Assembly: GCF_003952525.1 (NCBI RefSeq) | Contig: NZ_CP034451.1 | Span: 2,976,001 to 3,040,000 of the forward strand | Length of the DNA: 64,000 bases | Direction of reading: 5' to 3' | DNA from: Mesorhizobium sp. M3A.F.Ca.ET.080.04.2.1 | GTDB taxonomy: Bacteria; Pseudomonadota; Alphaproteobacteria; Rhizobiales; Rhizobiaceae | Shown: piece after piece, positions 17,008-25,048 of the stretch | Position numbering within the stretch: position 1 is the first letter of the stretch | Layout: the number at the start of each line of letters is the position of its first letter | Made by a program: the position numbers and the translations under genes | Notes under the pieces: model-generated | Database searches by the model: none | Told to the model about the DNA's origin: nothing | Seen by the model: the letters and a program-made list of their open reading frames with translations, nothing else

Positions 17008-18414
17008 ATGGACAATCCGAACGCAGTTGCTATCTCGCCTTCAGGCTCGACGCCCGCCGAGGCGAAAGCCTTTCTCGATGCTCATCCCGAGATCGAGGGC
17101 TTCGACATCGTGCTCACCGATGCCAACGGCATCGGCCGCGGCAAGATCGTGCGCCGCCACGAGTTGATGGGGATTTTCGAGAACGGGCGACATATGCCGA
17201 TCTCGATCCTCGGCCTCGACATCACCGGTGAGGATGTCCACGACACCGGCCTGATCTGGGACACCGGCGACGGCGATCTCAGGGCGTGGCCGATCCCCGG
17301 CACGCTGGTGCCGCTGCATGGGACCAATCCGCCGCGCGGCCAGGTGCTGATGTCGATGTACCATCTCGACGGCCAGCCGATGACCTCCGACCCGCGGCTG
17401 ATCTTGGCGAGACAGGTGGATTTGCTCGCCGCAAGAGGCCTGCGCCCGGCCGGCGCCTTCGAGCTGGAATTTTTCCTCCTCGCCAACGACCGCGACGCCG
17501 ACGGCAAGGTGCAGGCGGCGCGCGCCGTGCTGGACGGCCGCCGCTCGGCCAAGACGGAAGTTTATTCGGTCGATCATCTGCATGGCATGGAGCCGCTGTT
17601 CTCCGACATCTACGCCGCCGCAAAGGCGCAAGGCATTCCAGCCGAGACGGTGATTTCCGAGTATGCGCCGGGCCAGTACGAGCTGACGCTCAATTACCGC
17701 AAGGACGTGATGCGGGCGGCCGACGACCTGGTCATGCTGAAGCGGCTGGTGAGGGCACAGGCGCGCCGGCACGGCGTGACCGCCTGCTTCATGGCCAAGC
17801 CGATCGAGACCTATGCCGGCTCGGGCATGCATTTTCATGTCTCGCTGCAGGACGATGCCGGCCGGAACGTGTTCACCGAGGCTGACGGCGAGAAATGGTC
17901 GCCAAGCCTGCTGAACGCGCTTGGCGGCCTGATCCACACAATGGCAGAATCGATGCTGGTGTTTGCGCCGCATGCCAATTCATGGCGGCGCTTCGTCTCG
18001 CAATCCTATGCGCCGGTGGCGCCGAGTTGGGGCGCGAACAACCGCTCGGTGGCGCTGCGCGTACCGGCCGGCGATGCCAAGAACCGCCGCATCGAGCACC
18101 GGCCGTCAGGCGTCGACGCCAATCCATATCTGGTCGCGGCGACGGTGCTGGCCGGCATCGTCAAAGGGCTGGACGAGCGGTTGGACCCCGGCCCGGAAAC
18201 GACCGGCAACGGCTATGAGCAGGCTTCGGAGAGATCGACCATGCCGGTCGACTGGCGCGCGGCGATCGAGGCGGCCAGAACCTCCGATTTCCTGAAATCG
18301 GCGCTCGGCCCGGACCTCCACCGCACCTTCGTGGCGATCAAGCAGGCGGAATATCTGCGCGTCGCGCGCACCGTCAGCGAGCTCGACTACCACCTTTACC
18401 TGCACGAGGTGTGA
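17008..18414 (+). CDS. Glutamine-synthetase-family protein (putative gamma-glutamyl ligase)
   Basis: A 468-residue protein of the GS superfamily, type III-like/GlnT-PuuA group rather than the housekeeping GlnA. Seen: beta-grasp N-terminus (FDIVLTDANGIGRGKIVRR), catalytic-domain motifs (FELEFFLL, YAPGQYELTL, GSGMHFHVSLQD, WGANNRSVALRVP and the IEHRPSGVDANPYLV segment with metal- and glutamate-binding residues). Members of this group ligate glutamate to ammonia, polyamines or other amines using ATP. It is closely spaced behind the class-III aminotransferase (11 bases), so a role in amine catabolism through gamma-glutamylation is plausible but unproven. Its stop codon is immediately followed by the remnant discussed under udgX. 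Confidence 0.88.
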   Translation: MDNPNAVAISPSGSTPAEAKAFLDAHPEIEGFDIVLTDANGIGRGKIVRRHELMGIFENGRHMPISILGLDITGEDVHDTGLIWDTGDGDLRAWPIPGTLVPLHGTNPPRGQVLMSMYHLDGQPMTSDPRLILARQVDLLAARGLRPAGAFELEFFLLANDRDADGKVQAARAVLDGRRSAKTEVYSVDHLHGMEPLFSDIYAAAKAQGIPAETVISEYAPGQYELTLNYRKDVMRAADDLVMLKRLVRAQARRHGVTACFMAKPIETYAGSGMHFHVSLQDDAGRNVFTEADGEKWSPSLLNALGGLIHTMAESMLVFAPHANSWRRFVSQSYAPVAPSWGANNRSVALRVPAGDAKNRRIEHRPSGVDANPYLVAATVLAGIVKGLDERLDPGPETTGNGYEQASERSTMPVDWRAAIEAARTSDFLKSALGPDLHRTFVAIKQAEYLRVARTVSELDYHLYLHEV

Positions 18415-18486
18415 GCCGATCAGGCAGCCTGTCAGGCGCTTCGGCGGACCTTTTTCGAAAGCATCTTCAACCCAGCCCGCCTCGAT
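18415..18486 (+). pseudogene. Remnant of a DUF4130-type domain fused in frame to udgX
   Basis: Read in the frame of the following gene, the bases right after the upstream stop encode QALRRTFFESIFNPARLD, which continues into MKAMPKKYWRNLPQ. This matches, from memory of the family, the end of the DUF4130 domain that precedes the UdgX domain in the common two-domain proteins. The rest of that domain (roughly 200 residues) is absent from the window, and the frame is closed upstream by the TGA at 18412-18414. Confidence 0.6.
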
Positions 18487-19269
18487 ATGAAGGCGATGCC
18501 GAAGAAATATTGGCGGAACCTTCCCCAGGCCTCGCTCATTCCAAATCTGATAGCAGGAGCGGACAGAGCCGCGTCAGCCATGATCGCCCGGATGCCAACC
18601 ACGCCAGCACCGCACCATGCCAAGGTCAAAGCCAGGCATTGGCCGACGCCGGAACCAGCCGACGTGGTCGGGCCCGAGGGCACAGACATTGCGGAGCTGC
18701 GCGAGGAGGCAATGGGGTGTCGCCGCTGCCCGCTGTGGCGGGATGCCACGCAGACGGTGTTCGGCGAGGGACCTGAGAATGCGGAAGTGATTTTCGTCGG
18801 CGAGCAGCCGGGCGACCAAGAGGATCTTGCCGGCAAGCCTTTTGTCGGGCCGGCGGGCAAGGTGTTCGACAGCATTCTGGACGATGCCGAGATCGATCGC
18901 CGCAAGGTCTATGTGACCAATGCGGTCAAGCATTTCAAGTTCGAGCCGCGCGGCAAGCGGCGCATCCATTCCAAGCCCAATGCCGGCGAGATCCAAGCCT
19001 GCCGCTGGTGGCTGGACAAGGAGCTCGATCTCGTCAAGCCGACCCTGGTGGTGGCGCTTGGCGCGACCGCGGCGCAGTCGCTGCTCGGCAAGGCGGTGCC
19101 GATCACCAAGATGCGCGGCGACGTCATCGAGCGCGAGGATGCCTTGCGCGTCTTCATCACCATCCACCCCTCCTTCATCCTGCGCATCCGCGAGCGTGAG
19201 GACAAGGAGGCCGAGCGCGAACGCTTCCTGAAGGATATGCGAAAGGTGAAGCAACTGATGGCTGCTTGA
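18487..19269 (+). CDS. udgX: UdgX-type uracil-DNA glycosylase, N-terminally truncated fusion
   Basis: DNA-repair protein of the uracil-DNA glycosylase superfamily, 260 residues from the ATG at 18487. It has the features of UdgX: GEQPGD (105-110), the inserted loop KRRIH (157-161) in which the His forms a covalent bond with the uracil-derived abasic site in characterised UdgX, and the HPSF segment (227-230). The Cys pair C78/C81 (CRRCPLW) and C172 are candidates for 4Fe-4S cluster ligands. The first ~36 residues (KAMPKKYWRNLPQASLIPNLIAG in part) are not glycosylase but the tail of a DUF4130-like domain, so this is a truncated two-domain gene. A later start at ATG 18592 would encode the glycosylase alone. 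Function may be retained. Confidence 0.9.
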   Translation: MKAMPKKYWRNLPQASLIPNLIAGADRAASAMIARMPTTPAPHHAKVKARHWPTPEPADVVGPEGTDIAELREEAMGCRRCPLWRDATQTVFGEGPENAEVIFVGEQPGDQEDLAGKPFVGPAGKVFDSILDDAEIDRRKVYVTNAVKHFKFEPRGKRRIHSKPNAGEIQACRWWLDKELDLVKPTLVVALGATAAQSLLGKAVPITKMRGDVIEREDALRVFITIHPSFILRIREREDKEAERERFLKDMRKVKQLMAA

Positions 19270-19360
19270 TCGTCGTTCTGCGCACCCAAAGAAGGGTTCG
19301 AGAAGATCCCGCTGTACGGAGGTCGCGCGGCCTTGAAATTGGGCGAAACGCCTATCGCCT

Positions 19361-19542
19361 CGTCATCCACGGGCGGAGCAAGGAGCGAAGCGACGCGGCG
19401 CAGACCCGAGGATCCATTCCGTTACTTCGGCGTCTTGCAATGGTGCAGAATTCTGCTCCGCCGCATCCTTCGATCAAGGTCACGGCATGGATCCTCGGGT
19501 CTCCGCGACGGAGCTGCGCTCCTGCTTCGCCCGTGGATGACG
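19361..19542. repeat. ~180-bp palindromic intergenic repeat
   Basis: Left arm 19361-19417 and right arm 19487-19542 are near-perfect reverse complements (outer 15 bases CGTCATCCACGGGCG and inner AGACCCGAGGATCCAT are identical; a few mismatches and single-base gaps between), around a 69-base centre. It lies in the 293-base space between the convergent udgX and glycerate kinase genes, which contains no gene. It looks like a rhizobial dispersed repeat and would form a very stable cruciform or RNA hairpin. Confidence 0.9.
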
Positions 19543-19562
19543 ACGTTCTGTGGGCCTCGGTG

Positions 19563-20822
19563 CTACCGGACGAGAATTGCCCTCAAATCGTTGACATTCG
19601 TTCCGGTCGGACCGGGCACGAACAAGTCGCCAACCGCATTGAACGCCGTCCAGGCATTGTTGCCGGCAAGCATCGCCTTGGCGTCGACGCCGGCGGCGCG
19701 CATGCGCGATACCGTCGAGCCGTCGGCAAAAGCGCCGGCATTGTCCTCGGAGCCATCGATGCCGTCGGTGTCGGCCGCCAAGGCATGGATGCCGTCCACG
19801 CCACTGATGCCGATGGCGAAGGCGAGCAGGAATTCCGAATTGCGGCCACCCTTGCCTTTGGCCCGCAAAGTGACCGTCGTCTCGCCGCCCGACAGGATCA
19901 GCACCGGCTTGGCGAAGGGACGATCGCGCGACGCCACCTCACGGGCGATGGCGGCATGGACGCCGCCGACCTCGCGCGCCTCGCCCTCGATCGAATCCGA
20001 CAGGATGACGGCCTCGATACCTTGCCGCCTGGCCTCAGCCGCCGCTGCTTCGAGCGACACGCCAGCCGACGCGGTCAGATGCACCTCATTCGCTGCAAAG
20101 CGCGGATCATCAGGGCGCGGCGCGTCGGCGGCCGGCGAATTGATATGCGCCATGACCGAGGCCGGGAGCTTCATGCCATAGGCGGCGATCGCCGCCAGCG
20201 CATCCTCGCGGCTGGCGGCGTCAGGAACGGTCGGACCGGAAGCGACAAGGGCCGGATTGTCGCCGGGAATGTCGGACACGACCAGCGACACCACCCTGGC
20301 CGGATGGGCGGCGGCGGCAAGTCGGCCACCCTTGATGGTCGAGACGTGCTTGCGAATGGTATTCATCGCCGCGATCGGCGCGCCGGATGCAAGCAGCGCC
20401 TCGTTGACCGCGATCTCGTCGGCAAGGGTCAGGCCGGGTGCCGGCGACGGCAGCAGCGCCGAGCCGCCGCCCGAGATCAGCGCCACGACGAGGTCGTCCG
20501 CGGTCAGGCCGCGCACCTTCTCAAGCAGGCGGCGCGAGGCCTCGAGGCCGGCGGCATCCGGCACCGGATGCGCCGCCTCGATGATCTCGATGCGCTCGCA
20601 CTTGGCGGCATAGCCGTAGCGGGTGACGACCAGCCCGTCGATCGGGCCGTCCCAGACCTTCTCGAAAGCCGCCGCCATCTGCGCCGAGCCCTTGCCGGCG
20701 CCGATGACGATGGTGCGGCCCTTTGGTTTCGCCGGCAAATGGTTGCGGATCGTCTTTTCCGGATCGGCGGCGGCGACCGCGGCCTCGAAGATCGCGGTGA
20801 GGAAGGCTTTGGGATCGGTCAT
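19563..20822 (-). CDS. Glycerate 2-kinase, MOFRL family (TtuD/GckA type)
   Basis: Cytoplasmic kinase of 419 residues that converts D-glycerate plus ATP to 2-phosphoglycerate. Family features: GAGKGSAQMA near residue 45, the central LISGGGSALLPSPAPGLTL motif, VVSDIPGDNP, and the C-terminal MOFRL part (GRNSEFLLAFAIG, then ALAADTDGIDGSEDNAGAF). Start overlaps the stop of the upstream UPF0303 gene (ATGA), with GGAGGAAAA before it. Its place beside purine/ureide genes fits the glycerate pathway that feeds glyoxylate into central metabolism. Confidence 0.9.
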   Translation of the reverse strand: MTDPKAFLTAIFEAAVAAADPEKTIRNHLPAKPKGRTIVIGAGKGSAQMAAAFEKVWDGPIDGLVVTRYGYAAKCERIEIIEAAHPVPDAAGLEASRRLLEKVRGLTADDLVVALISGGGSALLPSPAPGLTLADEIAVNEALLASGAPIAAMNTIRKHVSTIKGGRLAAAAHPARVVSLVVSDIPGDNPALVASGPTVPDAASREDALAAIAAYGMKLPASVMAHINSPAADAPRPDDPRFAANEVHLTASAGVSLEAAAAEARRQGIEAVILSDSIEGEAREVGGVHAAIAREVASRDRPFAKPVLILSGGETTVTLRAKGKGGRNSEFLLAFAIGISGVDGIHALAADTDGIDGSEDNAGAFADGSTVSRMRAAGVDAKAMLAGNNAWTAFNAVGDLFVPGPTGTNVNDLRAILVR

Positions 20823-21322
20823 TTTTCCTCCGGAGGCAGCGCAAGCCCGTCCGCATCGATGCCCAGATGGGCGCAGAGCGCATCAACCACGACGCCGTGA
20901 TCCTGCCGTTCAGGAAGGCCGGAGACGGCGATGACGCCGATGACGCCGGCGCCCTTGACGGTGACAGGAAAGCCGCCGCCGGCGAGCACATAGTCGGCAA
21001 TGTCCAGGCCCTCGCCGACCTTGAATGTGCGGTCGGGCCGCTGCTGCTCCAGCACCATGCGGTAAGTGCTTCTGAGGTAGCGCTTCACGACATTGATCTT
21101 GCGCCGCGCCCAGTCCGGATTGGAGGCGTTGGAACCCGGCATCGCAGCGTAGAAAAGGGGACGGTCGAAGGTCCTGATGTCGACGATGATCGGCAGGTGT
21201 TCCTTCAGCGCCCGCTCCCTGATCGCCGAGCCGATCTCGAAGGCCACGGCCTCGTCGAAGGCCGGGAAGACCAGCGTCGCCTCCTGCTTCTTGATCAGAG
21301 CGATGTCGTCGGCGACAGCCAT
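20819..21322 (-). CDS. UPF0303 / heme-degrading-domain (HbpS-GlcG-like) protein
   Basis: A 167-residue cytoplasmic protein of the GlcG/HbpS fold, with the UPF0303 hallmarks FPAFDEAVAFEIGSAIRERA, the central RTYRM/NVVKRYLRSTYRM region, ADYVLAGGGFPVTVKGAGVIGVIAVSGL and QDHGVVVDAL. Related proteins bind heme or small ligands; no enzymatic role is proven for this subgroup. Coupled by a four-base overlap to the glycerate kinase, so it probably belongs to the same metabolic step, possibly as an accessory protein. Confidence 0.85.
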   Translation of the reverse strand: MAVADDIALIKKQEATLVFPAFDEAVAFEIGSAIRERALKEHLPIIVDIRTFDRPLFYAAMPGSNASNPDWARRKINVVKRYLRSTYRMVLEQQRPDRTFKVGEGLDIADYVLAGGGFPVTVKGAGVIGVIAVSGLPERQDHGVVVDALCAHLGIDADGLALPPEEK

Positions 21323-21400
21323 ATCGTTCCCCTGTCAATGTCGAGGCACGCTTTGACCGATGGCTGACGCCGGGTCAAGCGGCTGAACGCAGGGATGACG

Positions 21401-22714
21401 CTATGCCGCGAGGGTGCTCTTCGCCGGCCGGCCGGCCACATAGACCTCGCGCACCGCGCGGTCGTCGCCGAGCGTCTGCAGCAGGAACAGCTCCTCGGCC
21501 AGCGTCTCCACGGTCTCCATCCGCAGCCGCATCGCCGGCGTGGCACGGGCGTCGAGCACGGCGATGTCGGCATCGGTGCCCTCATCGAGCGTGCCGATCT
21601 TGTCGGCAACCGACAGCGCTTCGGCATTGCCGCGCGTGAGCTGCCAGAAGGACTGGAACGGGTTCAGCTTCTCGCCGTTCAGCGCAATCACCTTGTAGCC
21701 TTCATCCATGGTGCGCAGCATCGAATAATTGGTGCCACCGCCGACATCCGTTGCGGCGGCGATCCTGAGCGGCTTTTCGCGACTGCGATAGCGTTGGTAA
21801 TCGAACAGGCCGGACCCCAGGAAAAGATTGGAGGTCGGGCAGAACACCGCCACCGAGCCCGACTGCGACAGCGCGTCCGCCTCGCGTTCGGAGAGGTGGA
21901 TGCAGTGGCCGAAGAGGCTTCTCCTGCCCAGCAGGCCGTAATGCTCGTAGATGTCGGTGTAGTCGCGCGACCAGGGATAGAGTTCCTGGGTGAAGGCGAT
22001 CTCGGCGTGGTTCTCCGACAGATGCGTCTGCATGTGCAGGTCGGGATGCTCGCGGCAAAGCGCGCCGGCCATCTCCATCTGCTCGGGCGTGGACGTGATG
22101 GCGAAGCGCGGGGTGACGGCATAGAGCTGGCGGCCCTTGCCGTGCCACTCGTCGATCAGCGCCTTGGTGTCGTCGTAGCCGGCCTGCGGCGTGTCGAGCA
22201 CGCCGTCCGGCGCGTTGCGGTCCATCATCACCTTACCGGCGATGTTGAGCATGTTGCGGTCATGCGACTCGGAAAAGAAGGCTTCGGCGGACGATTTGTG
22301 CACCGAGCAATAGGCGGCGACCGTCGTCGTGCCCTGGCGCAGCATCTCGTCGAGGAACAGCCGCGCGATGCGGCGGCCATGCTGCGCGTTCTGGAATTTC
22401 GTCTCTTCCGGGAAGGTGTATTTGTTCAGCCAGTCCAGCAACTCGGCGCCATAAGAGGCAATGACCTGCATCTGCGGGACATGCACATGGGCGTCGATGA
22501 AGCCTGGCAGGATGAGATGCGGGCGATGGTCGATGGTCTCGGCGCCGGCGCCGGCCCGCTTCGCGACCTCGGCATAGGGGCCGGCGGCGATGATCTTGCC
22601 GTCATCGATCAGCAGCCCGCCATCCTCCTCGTAGCGCCAGGCGGAATGGTCGTCGATGGTTTCGGGCCAGCGCAGGAAGGAGAGCGTGCGGCCGCGCAGG
22701 AGTTTCGAAGTCAT
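21401..22714 (-). CDS. guaD: Guanine deaminase (amidohydrolase type)
   Basis: Zinc amidohydrolase of 437 residues that converts guanine to xanthine. Metal-binding motif GFIDAHVHVPQ, then HLSEN (QTHLSENHAEI), HCIHLSE and a late Asp in the region TDVGGGTNYSML, in the order expected for GuaD; the string SYGAELLDWLNKYTFPEE is characteristic of the enzyme. It starts three bases after the puuD stop, giving the operon puuD-guaD. In the pathway it feeds XdhAB with xanthine. No other candidate function is likely. Confidence 0.93.
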   Translation of the reverse strand: MTSKLLRGRTLSFLRWPETIDDHSAWRYEEDGGLLIDDGKIIAAGPYAEVAKRAGAGAETIDHRPHLILPGFIDAHVHVPQMQVIASYGAELLDWLNKYTFPEETKFQNAQHGRRIARLFLDEMLRQGTTTVAAYCSVHKSSAEAFFSESHDRNMLNIAGKVMMDRNAPDGVLDTPQAGYDDTKALIDEWHGKGRQLYAVTPRFAITSTPEQMEMAGALCREHPDLHMQTHLSENHAEIAFTQELYPWSRDYTDIYEHYGLLGRRSLFGHCIHLSEREADALSQSGSVAVFCPTSNLFLGSGLFDYQRYRSREKPLRIAAATDVGGGTNYSMLRTMDEGYKVIALNGEKLNPFQSFWQLTRGNAEALSVADKIGTLDEGTDADIAVLDARATPAMRLRMETVETLAEELFLLQTLGDDRAVREVYVAGRPAKSTLAA

Positions 22715-22717
22715 GCT

Positions 22718-23944
22718 CTACTTTCCCGCGTCTTCGAACCAAGCCACCAGTAGGGCCCGTTCCTGATCGGTTATCTGGGTGACGTTGGCGGGCGGCATCG
22801 CATGAGCGCGGCCGGCCTGCAGGTAGATTTCGCGGGCGTGTTCTGCGATGCGCGCATCGGTGTCGAGCAGCACGCCCTTCGGCGCATGGTAGATGCCCTC
22901 GTAGACCGGTTCTTCGGTATGGCACATCGAGCAGCGGCCGAGCACGGTGTCGCGCACGGCCGGGAAATGCGCCGAGGCGATGTAGATCTGGCCGGCAGCG
23001 GAGGCGGCGGAGGCCTTCGGCTCGCCGGTCAGCACCTTCGGCACGGTCGACAGCCAGATGATGATCATGAACAGCACGGCTGCCCCAAGCCAGGTCCAGG
23101 TCGGGTTGCCCTTGCGGGCGTGCACGGTGTTGAAATAATGCCGGATCAGCACGCCGATGATGAAAACCAGCGAGGCGATGATCCAGTTGAACTCGGTCCC
23201 GAACGCCAGCGGATAGTGGTTCGACAGCATCAGGAACAGAACCGGCAGGGTCAGGTAGTTGTTGTGCAGCGAGCGCTGCTTGGCGATCTTGCCGTATTTC
23301 GGATCCGGCTTGCGACCCGCGATCAGGTCGGCGACGACGATCTTCTGGTTCGGGATGATGACCATGAAGACATTGGCCGACATGATCGTGGCGGTGATGG
23401 CGCCGAGATGCAGGAAGGCGGCGCGGCCGGTGAAGAGATGCGTCAGCCCCCAGGCGATGAACACCAGCACGCCGTAGAGCACCAGCATCAGGCCGGTGTC
23501 GCTTTTTCCCAGCGGCGAACGGCAGAGCAGGTCATAGACGATCCAGCCGATACCGATGGTGGCCAGCGACAGCAGGATGCCCACCGGCACCGAGATGTTG
23601 AGCACGTTGGGATCGATCAGGAAGAGGTCGGCGCCGGCATAGTAGACCACGCAGAGCATGGCGAAGCCCGACAGCCAGGTGGCGTAGGATTCCCATTTGA
23701 ACCAGGTCAGATGCTCCGGCATCTCGGCCGGCGCCACCAGGTATTTCTGGATGTGGTAGAAGCCGCCGCCATGGACCTGCCATTCCTCGCCGAAAGCGCC
23801 GGCGGGCAGCCCGGGACGCTGGCGCAGCCCGAGATCGAGGGCGACGAAATAGAAGGACGAGCCGATCCAGGCGATGCCGGTGATGACATGCAGCCAGCGG
23901 ACGGCGAAGCTCAGCCAGTCCCAGAAAATCGCAAAATCCAGCAT
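22718..23944 (-). CDS. puuD: PuuD-type membrane urate hydroxylase with C-terminal cytochrome c domain
   Basis: Integral membrane urate oxidase of 408 residues producing 5-hydroxyisourate. The N-terminal ~300 residues hold about eight membrane helices of the PuuD/DUF989 type (ITGIAWIGSSFYFVALD, GGFYHIQKYLVAP); the C-terminal part is a cytochrome c domain with CSMCH at 338-342 and a possible axial Met at 383 (HAMPPANVT). In this family electrons pass to the respiratory chain rather than straight to oxygen. The ATG at 23944 is chosen because the preceding longer frame has no family resemblance. Divergent from the LysR gene, and upstream of guaD. Confidence 0.93.
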   Translation of the reverse strand: MLDFAIFWDWLSFAVRWLHVITGIAWIGSSFYFVALDLGLRQRPGLPAGAFGEEWQVHGGGFYHIQKYLVAPAEMPEHLTWFKWESYATWLSGFAMLCVVYYAGADLFLIDPNVLNISVPVGILLSLATIGIGWIVYDLLCRSPLGKSDTGLMLVLYGVLVFIAWGLTHLFTGRAAFLHLGAITATIMSANVFMVIIPNQKIVVADLIAGRKPDPKYGKIAKQRSLHNNYLTLPVLFLMLSNHYPLAFGTEFNWIIASLVFIIGVLIRHYFNTVHARKGNPTWTWLGAAVLFMIIIWLSTVPKVLTGEPKASAASAAGQIYIASAHFPAVRDTVLGRCSMCHTEEPVYEGIYHAPKGVLLDTDARIAEHAREIYLQAGRAHAMPPANVTQITDQERALLVAWFEDAGK

Positions 23945-24028
23945 CGTGTCGCCCTTGGGGAACTCGTCCCTGCCGAGCGATGACTTTACGGGCTGGCGCC
24001 GAAACGAAAAGAGGCGAGGTCCGCGATG

Positions 24029-24050
24029 ACTTTCAAAAAAATTTGGAAAA
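24029..24050. promoter_or_regulatory. Candidate regulator site ACTTTCAAAAAAATTTGG with flanking GAAA
   Basis: AT-rich imperfect inverted repeat (TTTC...GAAA) in the 151-base divergent promoter of puuD-guaD and the LysR gene. The start ACTTTCAAAAA recurs at 32022 in the other divergent promoter of the purine region (uraH and puuE), which suggests one shared regulator, perhaps the adjacent LysR protein. Confidence 0.4.
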
Positions 24051-24095
24051 TAATAGGCTTGCTTCGCGCAGTCGTTTGAGAGCCACAAAAGCCGC

Positions 24096-25016
24096 ATGGC
24101 CTATCTCGACAACATCGCCGTCTTCGTCCGCGTCGTCGAGCTCGGCAATCTGTCGGCGGCGGGGCGCGACATGCGCATTTCGCCGGCGGTGGCCTCCAAC
24201 CGCATCAAGGAACTGGAAAAGCATCTCGGCGTGCGGCTGTTCAACCGCACGACGAGGCAGTTGATGCCGACCGAGCACGGCACGGTGTTCTATACCGGCG
24301 CCAAGCAGGTGCTGGACGCGATCACCGAAGCGGAAGCTGCCGTCTCGGCGCTGTCGGGCCAGCCGCGCGGTACCATCAAGGTGACGGCGCCGCTTGGCCT
24401 CGGGCGACGGCTGATTGCCTCCGGCATTCCGGACTTCCACGACAAATACCCCGATATCGAGGTGCGCCTGAGGCTCTCCGACCACAATGTCGACATCATG
24501 AAGGAGGGCATCGACGTCGCCTTCCGTCTCGGCATCATCGAGGATTCCAGCCTCCGGATGCGCGGCATCATGGAATGCGAGCGGGTGCTGGTGGCGGCGC
24601 CGAAATATCTGGAGGCGCGCAGCGAGCCGGTCGAGCCGCAGGAACTGATCGGCAAGAAGCACGACTGCCTGATGCTGCGCTATGCCGGCGCCCGTGAGTA
24701 TGTCTGGACGCTGCAGATGCCGACCGGCCCGCAGAAATTCGAGGTGCACGGCCCCTACGACACCGACGACGGCGACGTGCTGACCGGCTGGGCGCTGTCG
24801 GGGCGCGGCATCATCAACAAGCCGCGCTTCGAGGTCGAGCCGTTCATCCGCGACCAGCGGCTGAAGGTTATCCTGGCCAAGACGCCGCCGACACCAGTGC
24901 AGTTCGCCGCCGTCTACCCGCACAAGAAGCTGCAGGACCCGAAGGTTCGCCTGCTGCTCGACTTCATGGCCGATCGCTGCCAACGGCTGATCAAGGACAT
25001 TCTTGCCGGCAAATGA
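24096..25016 (+). CDS. LysR-family transcriptional regulator, probably of purine catabolism
   Basis: LysR-type regulator of 306 residues: winged helix-turn-helix at the N-terminus (AVFVRVVELGNLSAAGRDMRIS...NRIKELEKHLGVRLFNRTTR) and a periplasmic-binding-like effector domain from about residue 90. It belongs to the large CrgA-like subgroup by its N-terminal half. It is divergent from puuD-guaD with 151 bases between starts, the classical arrangement for a LysR protein that controls the neighbour, so urate, xanthine or another purine intermediate is a reasonable effector guess. The shared promoter motif supports this weakly. Confidence 0.9.
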   Translation: MAYLDNIAVFVRVVELGNLSAAGRDMRISPAVASNRIKELEKHLGVRLFNRTTRQLMPTEHGTVFYTGAKQVLDAITEAEAAVSALSGQPRGTIKVTAPLGLGRRLIASGIPDFHDKYPDIEVRLRLSDHNVDIMKEGIDVAFRLGIIEDSSLRMRGIMECERVLVAAPKYLEARSEPVEPQELIGKKHDCLMLRYAGAREYVWTLQMPTGPQKFEVHGPYDTDDGDVLTGWALSGRGIINKPRFEVEPFIRDQRLKVILAKTPPTPVQFAAVYPHKKLQDPKVRLLLDFMADRCQRLIKDILAGK

Positions 25017-25048
25017 GGCTGGCCGGCAGGTGACGGCGCAGTTGCAAT

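Noticed and set aside
15541..18414. 957-codon frame suggesting a giant glutamine synthetase fusion
   Set aside because: The first ~490 codons are an out-of-frame reading of the aminotransferase gene; the GS-like gene starts at ATG 17008 with the correct family N-terminus.
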